Shown: positions 38,802 to 48,854, counted from the first letter of the stretch. The stretch is 64,000 bases of DNA from an uncultured Muribaculaceae bacterium (GCA_947629175.1 CANRCT010000008.1:1-64000), one strand, 5' to 3'. A program made the numbers and translations. The notes: generated by a model not told the origin, from the sequence alone.

Positions 38802-39386
38802 TCACACGCGTTCTACTTGCGAATTCTCCAGTTCCAGAGGGGTCTTGCGGCCAAATATCTTGACCATAACCTTCAGCTTCTTTCTCTCGCGGTCCACCTC
38901 CTCGATTTCGCCGGTAAAACCGGTGAAAGGTCCGAAGTTGACCTTGACCGACTCGCCCACAATATAATCGTTGACACCGTCGGAAGTCTCGTCAACCATC
39001 TGGTCGAGCGTACCGAGCATACGGGTCACCTCGCTCTGGCGCAGAGGCTCGGGGACATTCGTACCCTTGTCCTTCACGCTGAGGAAGTCGATCACGTTGG
39101 TAGTGTTGCGCAACTCGTGGATCACTTCACCCACAAGTATCGCCTCGACAAACACATAGCCGGCATAAAGGTTTTTCTCTTTGATCACCTTTTTGCCGTT
39201 GCGTACGGTAAGCACCTTCTCAGTGGGAATCAGCACCTGAAACACGTATTTGCCAAGATCCGTGTTGCGTATCGCTGCGTCAAGCACTTCCTTTACTTTA
39301 GCCTCTTTGCCCGAAATGGCACGAAGCACGTACCATGCTCTCACAGGACGCTTCGCGACGTCGGACTTTGACTTCGATTCAGCCAT
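38802..39386 (-). CDS. nusG: Transcription termination/antitermination factor NusG
   Basis: 194 residues. NGN domain: RAWYVLRAISGKEAKVKEVL and YAGYVFVEAILVGEV. KOW domain: VKVNFGPFTGFTGEIEEVDR. No extra domain is present. It follows secE by 22 bases, the normal bacterial secE-nusG order. Confidence 0.95.
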   Translation of the reverse strand: MAESKSKSDVAKRPVRAWYVLRAISGKEAKVKEVLDAAIRNTDLGKYVFQVLIPTEKVLTVRNGKKVIKEKNLYAGYVFVEAILVGEVIHELRNTTNVIDFLSVKDKGTNVPEPLRQSEVTRMLGTLDQMVDETSDGVNDYIVGESVKVNFGPFTGFTGEIEEVDRERKKLKVMVKIFGRKTPLELENSQVERV

Positions 39387-39408
39387 TGACTCCTTGCTTA
39401 GATATTGT

Positions 39409-39609
39409 TTACTTACCCAGACTGTAGATGAGATGCATCAGATTATCGACCACCTGATCCATGCACCAGATTATAAAAGCGATTATGACGGAAGCAATCA
39501 TTACTATAATCGCGCTCTTGATCAGCTGACCTTTGGTCGGCCAAGAAGTCTTATACCGCAACTCGGTATACGACTCCTCGATATCCGTAAGTAGTTTCAG
39601 TTTTTTCAT
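39409..39609 (-). CDS. secE: Preprotein translocase subunit SecE
   Basis: 66 residues: a short amphipathic N-terminal part (ESYTELRYKTSWPTKGQLIK, with the conserved 'W.P' motif) followed by one TM helix (SAIIVMIASVIIAFIIWCMD). This is the single-TM form usual outside Proteobacteria. It lies just downstream of tRNA-Trp. Confidence 0.93.
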   Translation of the reverse strand: MKKLKLLTDIEESYTELRYKTSWPTKGQLIKSAIIVMIASVIIAFIIWCMDQVVDNLMHLIYSLGK

Positions 39610-39623
39610 TATTTCTTCTTTAG

Positions 39624-39696
39624 CACAGGACGAGAGGCTCGAACTCCCGACACCCGGTTTTGGAGACCGGTGCTCTACCGACTGAGCTAGTCCTGT
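39624..39696 (-). tRNA. tRNA-Trp (CCA anticodon)
   Basis: The minus strand folds as a cloverleaf with acceptor ACAGGAC/GTCCTGT, anticodon loop CTCCAAA within CCGGTCTCCAAAACCGG, and T-arm GGGAGTTCGAGCCTC. The 3' CCA is not encoded. It sits between tuf and secE, a very conserved place for this tRNA. Confidence 0.95.
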
Positions 39697-39702
39697 ATCA
39701 AT

Positions 39703-39756
39703 TAAAAGCGGCAGACTCTCTGCAACGGAAGCTGCTCCGACAGCCTGCCGCTTTTA
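39703..39756 (-). terminator. Terminator after tuf
   Basis: TAAAAGCGGCAG (39703-39714) pairs perfectly with CTGCCGCTTTTA (39745-39756). On the minus strand the stem ends in CTTTTAATT, just before tRNA-Trp. Confidence 0.7.
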
Positions 39757-39784
39757 TGGTTTATCTCTTGGATTACTCCTTGGA

Positions 39785-40969
39785 TTAGTCGAGGATCTCG
39801 GTGATCTGGCCCGAACCTACTGTGCGGCCGCCCTCACGGATGGCGAAACGCAGGCCCTGATCGCAGGCTACCGAGTTGATGAGCTCAACGGTGATCTCAA
39901 CGTGGTCGCCGGGCATTACCATCTCTACACCCTCCGGAAGAGTGATCTCGCCGGTCACGTCAAGTGTGCGGATGTAGAACTGCGGACGGTAGTGGTTGTG
40001 GAACGGAGTGTGACGGCCGCCCTCTTCCTTCTTCAGGATATACACGGAAGCCTTGAACTTGCTGTGGGGCTTCACTACACCCGGATGGCAGATTACCATA
40101 CCGCGCTTGATGTCCTTCTTGTCGATACCGCGGAGAAGCAGACCTACGTTGTCGCCGGCCTCGCCCTGATCGAGCAGCTTGCGGAACATCTCGACACCGG
40201 TAACAACCGACTTCATGTCAGCGCCCAGACCCATGATCTGAACTTCGTCACCTACCTTCACAACACCGGTTTCGATACGGCCGGTAGCAACGGTGCCACG
40301 ACCGGTGATCGAGAAGACGTCCTCGACAGGCATCAGGAAGGGTTTGTCGACGTCGCGCGGAGGCAGGGGGATCCATGTGTCAACGGCATCCATCAGCTCT
40401 ACCACCTTCTCTTCCCACTGGGGCTCACCGTTGAGCGCGCCGAGGGCCGAGCCACGGATGATAGGAGTGTTGTCGCCATCGTAGTCATACGAAGAAAGCA
40501 GATCGCGCATCTCCATCTCTACGAGCTCGAACATCTCTTCGTCATCGACCATATCGCACTTGTTCAGGAACACAACGATACGGGGAACGTTCACCTGGCG
40601 GGCCAGGAGGATGTGCTCGCGGGTCTGGGGCATCGGGCCGTCGGTAGCGGCAACCACGATGATAGCGCCGTCCATCTGAGCGGCACCGGTAACCATGTTC
40701 TTCACATAGTCAGCGTGTCCCGGGCAGTCAACGTGAGCATAGTGACGGTTGGCGGTCTCATACTCTACGTGCGAGGTATTGATGGTGATACCGCGCTCCT
40801 TCTCCTCGGGAGCGTTGTCGATCTGGTCGAACGACTTCACCTCCGACAGACCCTTCTTGGCCAGAACAGTGGTGATAGCGGCGGTCAGAGTGGTCTTACC
40901 ATGGTCCACGTGACCGATCGTGCCGATGTTGACATGCGGCTTCGTTCTTTCGAATTTTTCTTTAGCCAT
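39785..40969 (-). CDS. tuf: Elongation factor Tu
   Basis: 394 residues. G-domain motifs are [26 protein letters not shown] and NKCDMVDD, with effector-region [16 protein letters not shown]. Domains II and III follow, ending [15 protein letters not shown]. It delivers aminoacyl-tRNA to the ribosome. It lies downstream of four tRNA genes with no promoter of its own, and ends at the hairpin at 39703-39756. Confidence 0.97.
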   Translation of the reverse strand: MAKEKFERTKPHVNIGTIGHVDHGKTTLTAAITTVLAKKGLSEVKSFDQIDNAPEEKERGITINTSHVEYETANRHYAHVDCPGHADYVKNMVTGAAQMDGAIIVVAATDGPMPQTREHILLARQVNVPRIVVFLNKCDMVDDEEMFELVEMEMRDLLSSYDYDGDNTPIIRGSALGALNGEPQWEEKVVELMDAVDTWIPLPPRDVDKPFLMPVEDVFSITGRGTVATGRIETGVVKVGDEVQIMGLGADMKSVVTGVEMFRKLLDQGEAGDNVGLLLRGIDKKDIKRGMVICHPGVVKPHSKFKASVYILKKEEGGRHTPFHNHYRPQFYIRTLDVTGEITLPEGVEMVMPGDHVEITVELINSVACDQGLRFAIREGGRTVGSGQITEILD

Positions 40970-41065
40970 AACTCTGCTTTATTTTCTTTGTTAGTTTATT
41001 GTCTCTTTTGAGCCGCAAACGCCGCGACGGTGGATGCACCATCGGGGCAGCGTCTGAGGTTTTAT

Positions 41066-41140
<75 letters not shown>

Positions 41141-41149
41141 GATTGTCAT

Positions 41150-41225
41150 TGGAGCGGAAGACGAGGCTCAAACTCGCGACCCTCAGCTTGGAAGGCTGAT
41201 GCTCTATCAACTGAGCTACTTCCGC
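41150..41225 (-). tRNA. tRNA-Gly (TCC anticodon)
   Basis: Acceptor GCGGAAG/CTTCCGC, anticodon stem-loop CAGCCTTCCAAGCTG, T-arm GCGAGTTTGAGCCTCGT; 3' CCA encoded. Confidence 0.95.
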
Positions 41226-41280
41226 ATTGCTTTGCCGCCGGCGAAGCGGCCGCAGCCGACTTCACGCGGTTCATTGCGTG

Positions 41281-41363
41281 TGGGCGAAGATGGATTCGAA
41301 CCACCGAAGGTAAAAACCAGCAGATTTACAGTCTGCCCCATTTGGCCACTCTGGTATTCGCCC
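41281..41363 (-). tRNA. tRNA-Tyr (GTA anticodon)
   Basis: Acceptor GGGCGAA/TTCGCCC, anticodon stem-loop CAGACTGTAAATCTG, a long class II variable arm (GGTTTTTACCTTC region) and T-arm GGTTCGAATCC. The 3' CCA is not encoded. Confidence 0.95.
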
Positions 41364-41463
41364 TTTCATAATAACATAAACTTTTGCGACCTCCCGGGCG
41401 TTTTCATATCCGGACAACAGGAATCTCTCTTCCCGTCGCGGCAGCCGGCCGCGGTCTCTTTTG

Positions 41464-41537
41464 AGCCTCTTGTCGGATTCGAACCAACGACCCCGAGATT
41501 ACAAATCACGTGCTCTGGCCAACTGAGCTAAAGAGGC
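41464..41537 (-). tRNA. tRNA-Thr (TGT anticodon)
   Basis: Acceptor GCCTCTT/AAGAGGC, anticodon loop TTTGTAA, T-arm GTTGGTTCGAATCCGAC; CCA not encoded. First gene of the tRNA-tuf unit. Confidence 0.93.
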
Positions 41538-41582
41538 GAGATTTGAGCTGCTGACACTTGCGCGTCCGGCTCAAAAGCGATG

Positions 41583-41590
41583 CAAAATTA
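41583..41590 (-). promoter_or_regulatory. Promoter of the tRNA-Thr/Tyr/Gly/Thr-tuf unit
   Basis: TAATTTTG on the minus strand, 46 bases upstream of the first tRNA. It is the only consensus -7 box seen ahead of tuf. Confidence 0.6.
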
Positions 41591-41729
41591 CAACCGATTT
41601 TCCATATCTCCAAACATCCCGACGTTTTTTTTCGCAAAAATTCCGTTTTTCAGACATTTTAACCTGACTATCAGATACATTACGGCAAGCACTCCCGCAT
41701 AGACTGTTGTCCGTTACCAAAATAATACT

Positions 41730-41737
41730 TATATTTG
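41730..41737 (+). promoter_or_regulatory. -7 box of the aminopeptidase gene
   Basis: TATATTTG on the plus strand, 40 bases upstream of ATG 41778. Confidence 0.6.
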
Positions 41738-41777
41738 CATCACATCATATCATTCAACCCTTAATATTGTCAACACC

Positions 41778-43544
41778 ATGCTACAACAGCTCCGCGACCT
41801 GATGCGCTCCAGAGGCATCGACGCCGCAATATTCCCGCAGACCGACCCACATCAGAGTGAATACGTCGCCGACCACTGGCAGGTGCGCCGCTGGCTCTCC
41901 GGATTCACCGGATCAGCCGGATCGCTCGTAGTCACCCAAAAGGAAGCGTTTGTCTGGGCCGACTCACGCTACTGGCTTCAGGCCGCAGCGCAGCTCGAAG
42001 GCACCGGCATCGGAGTAATGGAAGAGGGAAAGCCACAGACGCCCACCATCACCGGATGGCTGTGCGGCAATCTGAAACCGGGTCAGACCGTAGGCATCTA
42101 CGGTATGCTGTTTTCGATCGACGCCACGCGCGACCTTGAGCAGAGCCTCGCCAAAGCCGGCATACGCCTCGATGTGGGATTCGATGCCGCGCGTGAGCTT
42201 TGGAACGCGCGCCCCGAGATGCCCCTCGACCCGGTTTTCGTCCACGAAGAGAAATATGCCGGCGAATCAGCCACGTCAAAGACGGCCACGATCATGAAAA
42301 CTGTCAGAAGCCTTGGAGCCAACGCCATATTCATATCCGACCTCGCCGAAATCGCCTGGACGCTCAACATCCGCTCGCGCGACGTCGAGTCCAATCCCGT
42401 GGCGGTCTCGTTCCTTTATCTTTCCGACAGCAATTCCACCCTGTTTGTCGACCCGCGTAAACTGACGCCCGACGTAGCTGCCTATCTCGAAGGATGCGGC
42501 ATAGCCACGATGCCCTACGACCGCGCGCTTGCGTTTCTTGCAGGGCTGCCCGGCGACGCGAAAGTGCTCGTAAGCCCGTCGCAGACCGCAGGCGACGTCG
42601 CCCGCACGCTCGGATCACGAGCCGTAGAGGGCGCCTCGCCCGTAGCGTTGCTCAAAGGGTGCAAGAATCCGGTGCAGATCGAGGGAATCCGCCAGGCAAT
42701 GCGCCGCGACGGAGCTGCGCTCGTAAAAGCATTCATGCGGATAGAGGCCGACGTAGCCGCCGGACGGCGCGTCACCGAAATGGATATAGCCGACATCCTT
42801 ACGCACTACCGCTCGGAGCAGCCGCTCTATTTCGACCAGAGCTTCGAGACGATAGCCGGCTACGGCCCCCACGGAGCCATAGTCCACTACTCCGCCACCC
42901 CGGCAACCGATGCGACAGTGGCGACCGACAGCCTGCTGCTTGTCGACTCCGGAGCGAGCTATCTTGACGGCACCACCGACATCACGCGCACCGTGGCGCT
43001 CGGAGAACCCACAGCCCGGCAGCGCACCGACTTCACCCTCGTCATGAAAGGACATATAGCCCTCGCATCGGCCGTCTACCCCGAAGGGACACGCGGCGCA
43101 CAGCTCGACGCATTGGCACGCATGCCGCTCTGGCAGCATGGCCTGTCCTACCTCCACGGCACCGGCCACGGCGTCGGTCACTTCCTCAACGTCCACGAGG
43201 GCCCGCAGAGCATCCGCCTCAACGAGAATCCGACCCCGCTCATGCCCGGAATGGTCACTTCCGACGAACCCGGACTCTACCGCGCCGGCCAATATGGCAT
43301 ACGCTGCGAAAACCTCGTGCTCACGGTTCCTGCCATGGAGACAGAATTCGGCCGTTTCCTCAAATTCGAGACGCTGACGCTTTTCCCGTTCGACCGGAAG
43401 CTCTTCGACCTCTCCATCATGACTCCCGACGAGATCCGCTGGGTCGACGAGTACCACGACCGCGTAAGAAGAGAACTGTCGCCTCTCCTCTCTGACACCG
43501 AAAACGCATGGCTGGCCGACCGCACCCGTCCGCTACGCTCATAA
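41778..43544 (+). CDS. M24-family Xaa-Pro aminopeptidase (aminopeptidase P)
   Basis: 588 residues, the long three-domain form with two creatinase-like N-terminal domains (FPQTDPHQSEYVADHW, LAEIAWTLNIRSRDVESNPV) and a C-terminal pita-bread domain. The dinuclear metal ligands are visible: VDSGASYLDGTTDITRTV (Asp, Asp), GTGHGVGHFLNVHEG (His), TSDEPGLYR (Glu) and IRCENLVL (Glu). It removes an N-terminal residue preceding proline. There is no signal peptide, so it is cytoplasmic. The carbonic anhydrase-like gene follows after 29 bases and is probably co-transcribed. Confidence 0.93.
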   Translation: MLQQLRDLMRSRGIDAAIFPQTDPHQSEYVADHWQVRRWLSGFTGSAGSLVVTQKEAFVWADSRYWLQAAAQLEGTGIGVMEEGKPQTPTITGWLCGNLKPGQTVGIYGMLFSIDATRDLEQSLAKAGIRLDVGFDAARELWNARPEMPLDPVFVHEEKYAGESATSKTATIMKTVRSLGANAIFISDLAEIAWTLNIRSRDVESNPVAVSFLYLSDSNSTLFVDPRKLTPDVAAYLEGCGIATMPYDRALAFLAGLPGDAKVLVSPSQTAGDVARTLGSRAVEGASPVALLKGCKNPVQIEGIRQAMRRDGAALVKAFMRIEADVAAGRRVTEMDIADILTHYRSEQPLYFDQSFETIAGYGPHGAIVHYSATPATDATVATDSLLLVDSGASYLDGTTDITRTVALGEPTARQRTDFTLVMKGHIALASAVYPEGTRGAQLDALARMPLWQHGLSYLHGTGHGVGHFLNVHEGPQSIRLNENPTPLMPGMVTSDEPGLYRAGQYGIRCENLVLTVPAMETEFGRFLKFETLTLFPFDRKLFDLSIMTPDEIRWVDEYHDRVRRELSPLLSDTENAWLADRTRPLRS

Positions 43545-43573
43545 ATCCACACCAGAATACACCGCTTCCAATA

Positions 43574-44107
43574 ATGATAATTCCACTCAGGGGATTCACC
43601 CCACAGATAGGCGAGGGCACATTCATAGCCCCCAATGCCTCGATAATCGGCGACGTGGTCGTAGGACGCGACTGCTCGATATGGTTCAACACCGTGCTTC
43701 GCGGCGACGTCAACTCCATCCGCATCGGCGACCGCGTCAACATCCAGGACGGCACCGTACTGCACACCCTTTATCAGAAATCCACCATCGAGATAGGCGA
43801 TGACGTGTCGGTAGGGCACAACGTCACGCTCCACGGATGCCACATCCGCCCCTTCGCGCTTATAGGCATGGGAGCCGTGGTGATGGACGACGCCGTGGTC
43901 GGCGAGGGTGCCCTTGTGGCGGCAGGATCGGTCGTGCTCTCGCGCACGCAGATAGGCCCCAACGAGCTCTGGGGAGGAGCGCCGGCCAAATTCATCAAGA
44001 TGGTCGACCCGCAGCAGGCGCGTGAGCTCAACATCAAGATAGCACGCAACTATCTGATGTATTCGCGCTGGTACACCGATCCCGAAGGATCGGAGCCACA
44101 GCTGTAG
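43574..44107 (+). CDS. Gamma-carbonic anhydrase-like left-handed beta-helix protein
   Basis: 177 residues from ATG 43574 (MIIPLRGFTPQIGEGTFIAP). Hexapeptide repeats run through the protein (TVLRGDVNSIRIGDRVNIQD, IGDDVSVGHNVTLHGC) and end with WGGAPAKFIK. His residues at the gamma-class positions are kept: H in QDGTVLH, and the pair in VGHNVTLHGCHI. Such proteins are trimeric; some are zinc carbonic anhydrases, others have unclear activity. The 3' end is nine bases from the convergent nucleoside kinase gene. Confidence 0.85.
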   Translation: MIIPLRGFTPQIGEGTFIAPNASIIGDVVVGRDCSIWFNTVLRGDVNSIRIGDRVNIQDGTVLHTLYQKSTIEIGDDVSVGHNVTLHGCHIRPFALIGMGAVVMDDAVVGEGALVAAGSVVLSRTQIGPNELWGGAPAKFIKMVDPQQARELNIKIARNYLMYSRWYTDPEGSEPQL

Positions 44108-44116
44108 ACCGCATGG

Positions 44117-45790
44117 TCAGTAGCTAAAGGAGGAACCGCCGATAAACTCGCGGATAAGCGACGTCGAAGGCACATACTCCTTGCCTATCGGAGCGAAATA
44201 GCTCAGGAATTTCCGGAGCCTTGAGGCCTCGGCATATTCCGGTATGTCGCGCGGCACGCCCGACAGCACCCTGTCGGCCTCCTCCTTGATCACTCCGAGT
44301 TCGAAGAGCAGCGACGAATTGAATGTGGCGTCGGCATTCTCCTGATAAGGGAATATCCAGCGCTCTTCGCCGCGGCGCACGCTCGGCCAGCGCCTGATGG
44401 TGTCCACGGCAGTCGTCCCGCGGTATTTGTGGTCGCGGATTATGCGGCGGAGCAATCGGTTGTCGGTCGTGGGCACCCAGTTGTGGTCGTCGATGGCTAT
44501 CGTGGTAAGCGCCGACACGTATATGCGGTAGCGCATGGCCGGATCCACCCGGGCCGTAAGTTCCGGATTAAGTCCGTGGATGCCTTCGATGAGCAGTATA
44601 GAGCGGTCGCCGAGCTTTATGCGGTTGCCGCGGTATTCGCGGCCGCCAGTCGAGAAATTATAGTAAGGGAGCTCCACCTCGTCGCCTGCGAGCAGACGGT
44701 TGAGATCGGCATTGAACTGCTGTATGTCGAGCGCATAGATCGACTCATAGTCATATTCGCCCGACTCGTCGCGCGGAGTGTGTTCCCTGTCGACGAAATA
44801 ATCGTCAAGCGATATCATCTGCGGCTTCAGCAGGCAGGTCATCAGCTGGATGGCCAGACGCTTGGTAAAAGTGGTCTTGCCGCTCGACGACGGGCCGGCT
44901 ATCAGCACTATTCTGGCGCCACCCTCGTCAAACCTCCTGGAGATTTCGTCGGCCAGAGTGGCGATGCGGTTGTTGTGGAGCGCTTCGCTGACGTTGATGA
45001 GCATCGCCGTCTGATCATGAGCCACGGCCTCGTTCAGCTCGCCGCAGTTGCTCACGCCCACAATCGAATTAAACTGAAGATAGTCGGTAAAAGCCTTGTA
45101 CATCTTCTCCTGGCTGACCGGACGTCGCGGCTCAGAAGGATTGGCCGGATCGGGGCCGAGCAGCAGCATGCCGTCCTTGTAGAGCTGCAGGTCAAACACC
45201 CCGAGCATGCCGGTCGACGGCGCGAGCTGTCCGTAATATGAGTCGCAAAGTCCGTCGAGACGGTAATACACCGTATACAGGTCGTGGAGCGTATCGAGCA
45301 GTCGCACCTTGTCGTCCATACCCTGACGGCGGAATATCTCGGCCACGTCGGAAGTCAGACGCTCCTTGCGCTCGAATCTGATGTCACGGGCCACGAGCCC
45401 GAGCATATAATCCTTCAGCCGGGCTACCGTCGCGGCGTCAAGCCTCACTCCCTCCCCCGTCACACGGCAGTTGTAGCCGCGGGCCAGCGAATGGACTATC
45501 TGCAGCCTCGCGCCGGGCAGACAGTCGTTGACAGCCTTGTAGAGCATCATGCACAGGGAGCGTATGTAAGTGCGGTGGCCCGAATTGCTCTCCACCGGCA
45601 TATACTCCACCATCTTGGGAGAAAACACCGGGAAGCTCAGGTCTTCCGTCTTGTGGTTGACACGCGCGCATATCGGCATGAAGCCTATGCGCTCTCTTAT
45701 CCGTCCGTATATGTCGAGCAGCGATTCGCCGCCCTTTATATCGACATACTCCTTTATGTTGACGCAATATATCTTCAGTCTGTCGCTCAT
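44117..45790 (-). CDS. Nucleoside (uridine-type) kinase with N-terminal ThrRS-like TGS/second domain
   Basis: 557 residues. Residues 1-230 resemble the TGS and editing-like part of threonyl-tRNA synthetase (ESLLDIYGRIRERIGFMPIC, VESNSGHRTYIRSLCMMLYK). Residues about 280-500 are a P-loop uridine kinase: Walker A LIAGPSSSGKTTFTKRL, ISLDDYFVDREHTPRDE, and ILLIEGIHGLNPEL. This fusion is widespread in Bacteroidota and Firmicutes; phosphorylation of uridine/cytidine is likely, the role of the N-terminal part unknown. It is at the downstream end of the leuS-rdgB-porZ gene run. Confidence 0.88.
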   Translation of the reverse strand: MSDRLKIYCVNIKEYVDIKGGESLLDIYGRIRERIGFMPICARVNHKTEDLSFPVFSPKMVEYMPVESNSGHRTYIRSLCMMLYKAVNDCLPGARLQIVHSLARGYNCRVTGEGVRLDAATVARLKDYMLGLVARDIRFERKERLTSDVAEIFRRQGMDDKVRLLDTLHDLYTVYYRLDGLCDSYYGQLAPSTGMLGVFDLQLYKDGMLLLGPDPANPSEPRRPVSQEKMYKAFTDYLQFNSIVGVSNCGELNEAVAHDQTAMLINVSEALHNNRIATLADEISRRFDEGGARIVLIAGPSSSGKTTFTKRLAIQLMTCLLKPQMISLDDYFVDREHTPRDESGEYDYESIYALDIQQFNADLNRLLAGDEVELPYYNFSTGGREYRGNRIKLGDRSILLIEGIHGLNPELTARVDPAMRYRIYVSALTTIAIDDHNWVPTTDNRLLRRIIRDHKYRGTTAVDTIRRWPSVRRGEERWIFPYQENADATFNSSLLFELGVIKEEADRVLSGVPRDIPEYAEASRLRKFLSYFAPIGKEYVPSTSLIREFIGGSSFSY

Positions 45791-45858
45791 ATTCCTTGAA
45801 TCTCCCTTAGGTTGATAATGAATGATGCCGGTGAATGATCCGGATGCCTGAACCCTCG

Positions 45859-46383
45859 TCAGAGCGACGACAGGGCACGCAGCTCCTCAAGCACCTCCAG
45901 GCGCGAGAGATGACGCCGACGTTTCAGCGTGTCGGCGAATTCATGGGCCACTCTGTGGACACCCTGATGATTGAACACTCTGAAAAGATATGTATACTCC
46001 TTGTCGAAAATGTGGCGCGCCTCATCCTCGTCGAGCGAACACGTCTCGCGGCCCTCGTCCACTACCGTGTCCTGCAATCCCTTCCGCACTTCCGGAGCCA
46101 CCATCGAGCGGTCGAGGATCATCCTCCGGCACATCACGTTGCTGATCAGCATCGCCACCGTCAGGCTGAAATTTTCGCGTATCTCCGACCATGCGGCCTT
46201 TGCCGACAGACCGGGATTGCCTGAAAAATAGAAGTTACTGTGCATTTCCATCATTTCGCCCGGAGCGGCGTCAAGACCCACTCCGGTGAGTTTGTCCTCA
46301 CCGTCAAACACCACTATGCCTATGGCCATGCCTGTGGCGCCGTAGCATTTGTCGTCTTCGTTGGTATAACTCAGTTTTTCCAT
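45859..46383 (-). CDS. Conserved hypothetical protein (Bacteroidales type)
   Basis: 174 residues; I do not recognise a named domain. There is no signal peptide or TM helix. The N-terminal half is hydrophobic and glycine-containing (CYGATGMAIGIVVFDGEDKL, HSNFYFSGNPGLSAKAAW), the C-terminal half helical and charged (ARHIFDKEYTYLFRVFNHQG, FADTLKRRRHLSRLEVLEEL). It lies between porZ and the nucleoside kinase with short gaps on both sides, and so is likely in the same transcript. The smooth codon use and position argue that it is a real gene. Confidence 0.7.
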   Translation of the reverse strand: MEKLSYTNEDDKCYGATGMAIGIVVFDGEDKLTGVGLDAAPGEMMEMHSNFYFSGNPGLSAKAAWSEIRENFSLTVAMLISNVMCRRMILDRSMVAPEVRKGLQDTVVDEGRETCSLDEDEARHIFDKEYTYLFRVFNHQGVHRVAHEFADTLKRRRHLSRLEVLEELRALSSL

Positions 46384-46436
46384 ATCTTTTCGGTTTATTC
46401 GTTTTATCTATTGATTCTAACCCTGTCCGGGGCCCG

Positions 46437-48854
46437 TTAGTTCACTACCAGTATCTTTGCCACGGCTCCTTTGGCCGGTGAGGAAGCCGGCCCGCTCGAA
46501 GCCATCACGTAATATACCCCCGACGGGACACGCCTGCCGGCATGGTTCTCCACCGGCCAGCGCAGCATACCGCCCTCGGCACGTCCCTGCCACACCACTC
46601 GCCCCGACGCATCGGCTATTTTGACAAGAGATCCATCCATAAGTCCCGATATAGTCACGTCAGTCCGGGTCTCCGGCGTGACCGGATTGGGATATACTTT
46701 CACCGATGAATAGTCGTCGGCAGGGGCCGATGCCGTGCCGCCGTATTCGATAAGCCCGCGCGAGATGCCTATCATAACGGTATTGTCCCTTTGGGAAGCG
46801 TACACGGCTTTCACTTCGTCGTCATCCATCAGACGGCACTTGTCGGAAGTCAGGTGCTCCACTGCAGCCGATCCGTCAGGCGAAAGCAGATAGAGCCCGG
46901 AGGATGCCGTGGACACCCACTTGCGGTTGCCTCCGTCGACCGAGATATCGGTCACCATATCGCTTTCCAGAAAATAGTCGGCCAGACCGGTACCGTCGTC
47001 GTGCGACACCTTCAGACGGCGTACCCGGAAACCGGGAGCGAACATATCCGCCGGACAGTCTATCACTATTACTCCCCCGTCGGCCCCGATCCACACCGCT
47101 CCGTTGCGGTCCTCGGCTATCGAGGTGAAATGATCGGTGGTAAACGTTATGCCGTCCTGATCCACGAGTTCATGAAGGCGCGCAATGCGGTCGTCGTTCA
47201 GATCATTGTCGGTTCCGCACCGGTCCACGGCAAGCAGCCCGTTGCGCCCGTCGGAGTCAAACGCCAGCGTGACGTCGGATTTCGTACAGTGAAACACCCT
47301 GACATCTTTGTGAAGCACCGCGCCCTGCAGATCAAACGTCCGCCAGTCCGACGGCTTTACCGCATCGGTCGGCAGCCCGAGCTTGTCGGCCGGCAATACT
47401 GCCAGCCCGGCGCTTCCGCCTTCGGAAGTGGAACCCATCCACAGATTGCCCCCGCGGTCGAACGCCAGGTCATAGACCCTCCATCCGTAAAGATCCGCGA
47501 GCGGCGAGTTTGAATCGTTGAAACGGCCTGTAAGCTGACGCCCGGTTATGCGGTACACCCCGTCGTTGGCCGTGGCCAGAAAATATGTGTCGGGATCGTC
47601 GGGATCCTGCGCGATGCGCTCCGGCGAGAGAGCCACACGGCCCGCGTTCTTCTGACGGTCGGCCGCCACACGGTTGAGCGCCTCGACGCCGACCGCCGAT
47701 ATGTTGGCCGCACTCTCGCCATCGATCAGCGTCGTGGCCTGCGGAAGGCCCTCGCGGTCGTCGGGCTGCATACGGTAATTGGTTGCGCCCTGGTTGCTTA
47801 CATAAACCCGGCTGCAGGTGGCATCCGGTATGATCATGGCCACATCGCGCGTGAAAATACACCCCTGCGGGATAAACCGCTCGACCGCCGTCGTCCACGC
47901 TCCGCCTCCGTTGCTGACAGCCTGCATGAGGCCGTCGGCCGACAGACACCACAGACGCGACTGCGGCTCATCCGAAGCCATGACTGTCGACGCCCCGTGA
48001 GTGTCGGGTAGAGCCGTCAGCCGCTCTGACTTTCCGGAGGCATCGAGTCGCCACATGCATCCGTCGGCCCCGCGCAGCCATGCCGTGCCCGGAGCGACGG
48101 CGATAAGCGGATCGGCCGAAACGTCGACCCATGCTTTCTCATTGTAAGCCCCCGTCGCCGGATCTGTCTCGGCCAGCGCGACGAGCCTGTCGAACACGAT
48201 CATCAGCCGCGAGTCGCCCATACCGACGAGATCGCGCGCTCTGCCGCGGCCGACGATCGGCCGGAAAGCGTCAAAGCCGCGCAGCGGTCCGCTCTTTGGA
48301 GCACCCATGATCTCCTCGCCGCTTTTTATGACCAGCCACGGCCCCATTACGGTGACCAGATCCACTCCGCGGCCATAGCGTCCCGAATCGGCCACACGCT
48401 GTTTTTTTAGATCGATCCTGACTATACCGAAGCCTGTGGCCAGATACGCGTCGGAGCCGTCGACAGTCAGGTCATACACCGCATGGTCGCTGACATCGGC
48501 GGCGTCGCGGATCTCAGGCATCGGCGTGATGCCGTCGGCAGTGATGAGATCGACATGGCCAGACTCATAAGCCACCACGAGAGTAGCCGCGTCGACCGAA
48601 TACGCCATCATAACGGCGCCTGTCGCGCCGCATCCTTCGGCAACGGTAAAGGCCGTAACCTCATCGGTCGACTTGTCACGGGCGAAAAGGGAGCCGCCGA
48701 TCATGAAATAGACCTTCTCGGCCGTCTCTACCACCGACTGCGGCGCACCGGTCCACACCGGACGCACGCGCCAGCTGCCCGGCACCATATCGCCCACGGC
48801 GGACGCCACGGCAACGAGCATCATCAGCAGCGACAGCAGCCCCCTGCGCATCAT
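46437..48854 (-). CDS. porZ: PorZ-like type IX secretion surface protein
   Basis: 805 residues: signal peptide (GLLSLLMMLVAVASAVG), then two beta-propeller halves with two-component-regulator-propeller strands (GVYRITGRQLTGRFN, DLAFDRGGNLWMGSTSEGGS, SIAEDRNGAVWIGADGGVIV, RKWVSTASSGLYLLSPDGSA). A C-terminal sorting-type domain follows (VKVYPNPVTPETRTDVTISG ending GVYYVMASSG). Length and order match PorZ, a component of the type IX attachment complex that delivers A-LPS to the sortase PorU. The ATG overlaps the rdgB stop by one base. Confidence 0.8.
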   Translation of the reverse strand: MMRRGLLSLLMMLVAVASAVGDMVPGSWRVRPVWTGAPQSVVETAEKVYFMIGGSLFARDKSTDEVTAFTVAEGCGATGAVMMAYSVDAATLVVAYESGHVDLITADGITPMPEIRDAADVSDHAVYDLTVDGSDAYLATGFGIVRIDLKKQRVADSGRYGRGVDLVTVMGPWLVIKSGEEIMGAPKSGPLRGFDAFRPIVGRGRARDLVGMGDSRLMIVFDRLVALAETDPATGAYNEKAWVDVSADPLIAVAPGTAWLRGADGCMWRLDASGKSERLTALPDTHGASTVMASDEPQSRLWCLSADGLMQAVSNGGGAWTTAVERFIPQGCIFTRDVAMIIPDATCSRVYVSNQGATNYRMQPDDREGLPQATTLIDGESAANISAVGVEALNRVAADRQKNAGRVALSPERIAQDPDDPDTYFLATANDGVYRITGRQLTGRFNDSNSPLADLYGWRVYDLAFDRGGNLWMGSTSEGGSAGLAVLPADKLGLPTDAVKPSDWRTFDLQGAVLHKDVRVFHCTKSDVTLAFDSDGRNGLLAVDRCGTDNDLNDDRIARLHELVDQDGITFTTDHFTSIAEDRNGAVWIGADGGVIVIDCPADMFAPGFRVRRLKVSHDDGTGLADYFLESDMVTDISVDGGNRKWVSTASSGLYLLSPDGSAAVEHLTSDKCRLMDDDEVKAVYASQRDNTVMIGISRGLIEYGGTASAPADDYSSVKVYPNPVTPETRTDVTISGLMDGSLVKIADASGRVVWQGRAEGGMLRWPVENHAGRRVPSGVYYVMASSGPASSPAKGAVAKILVVN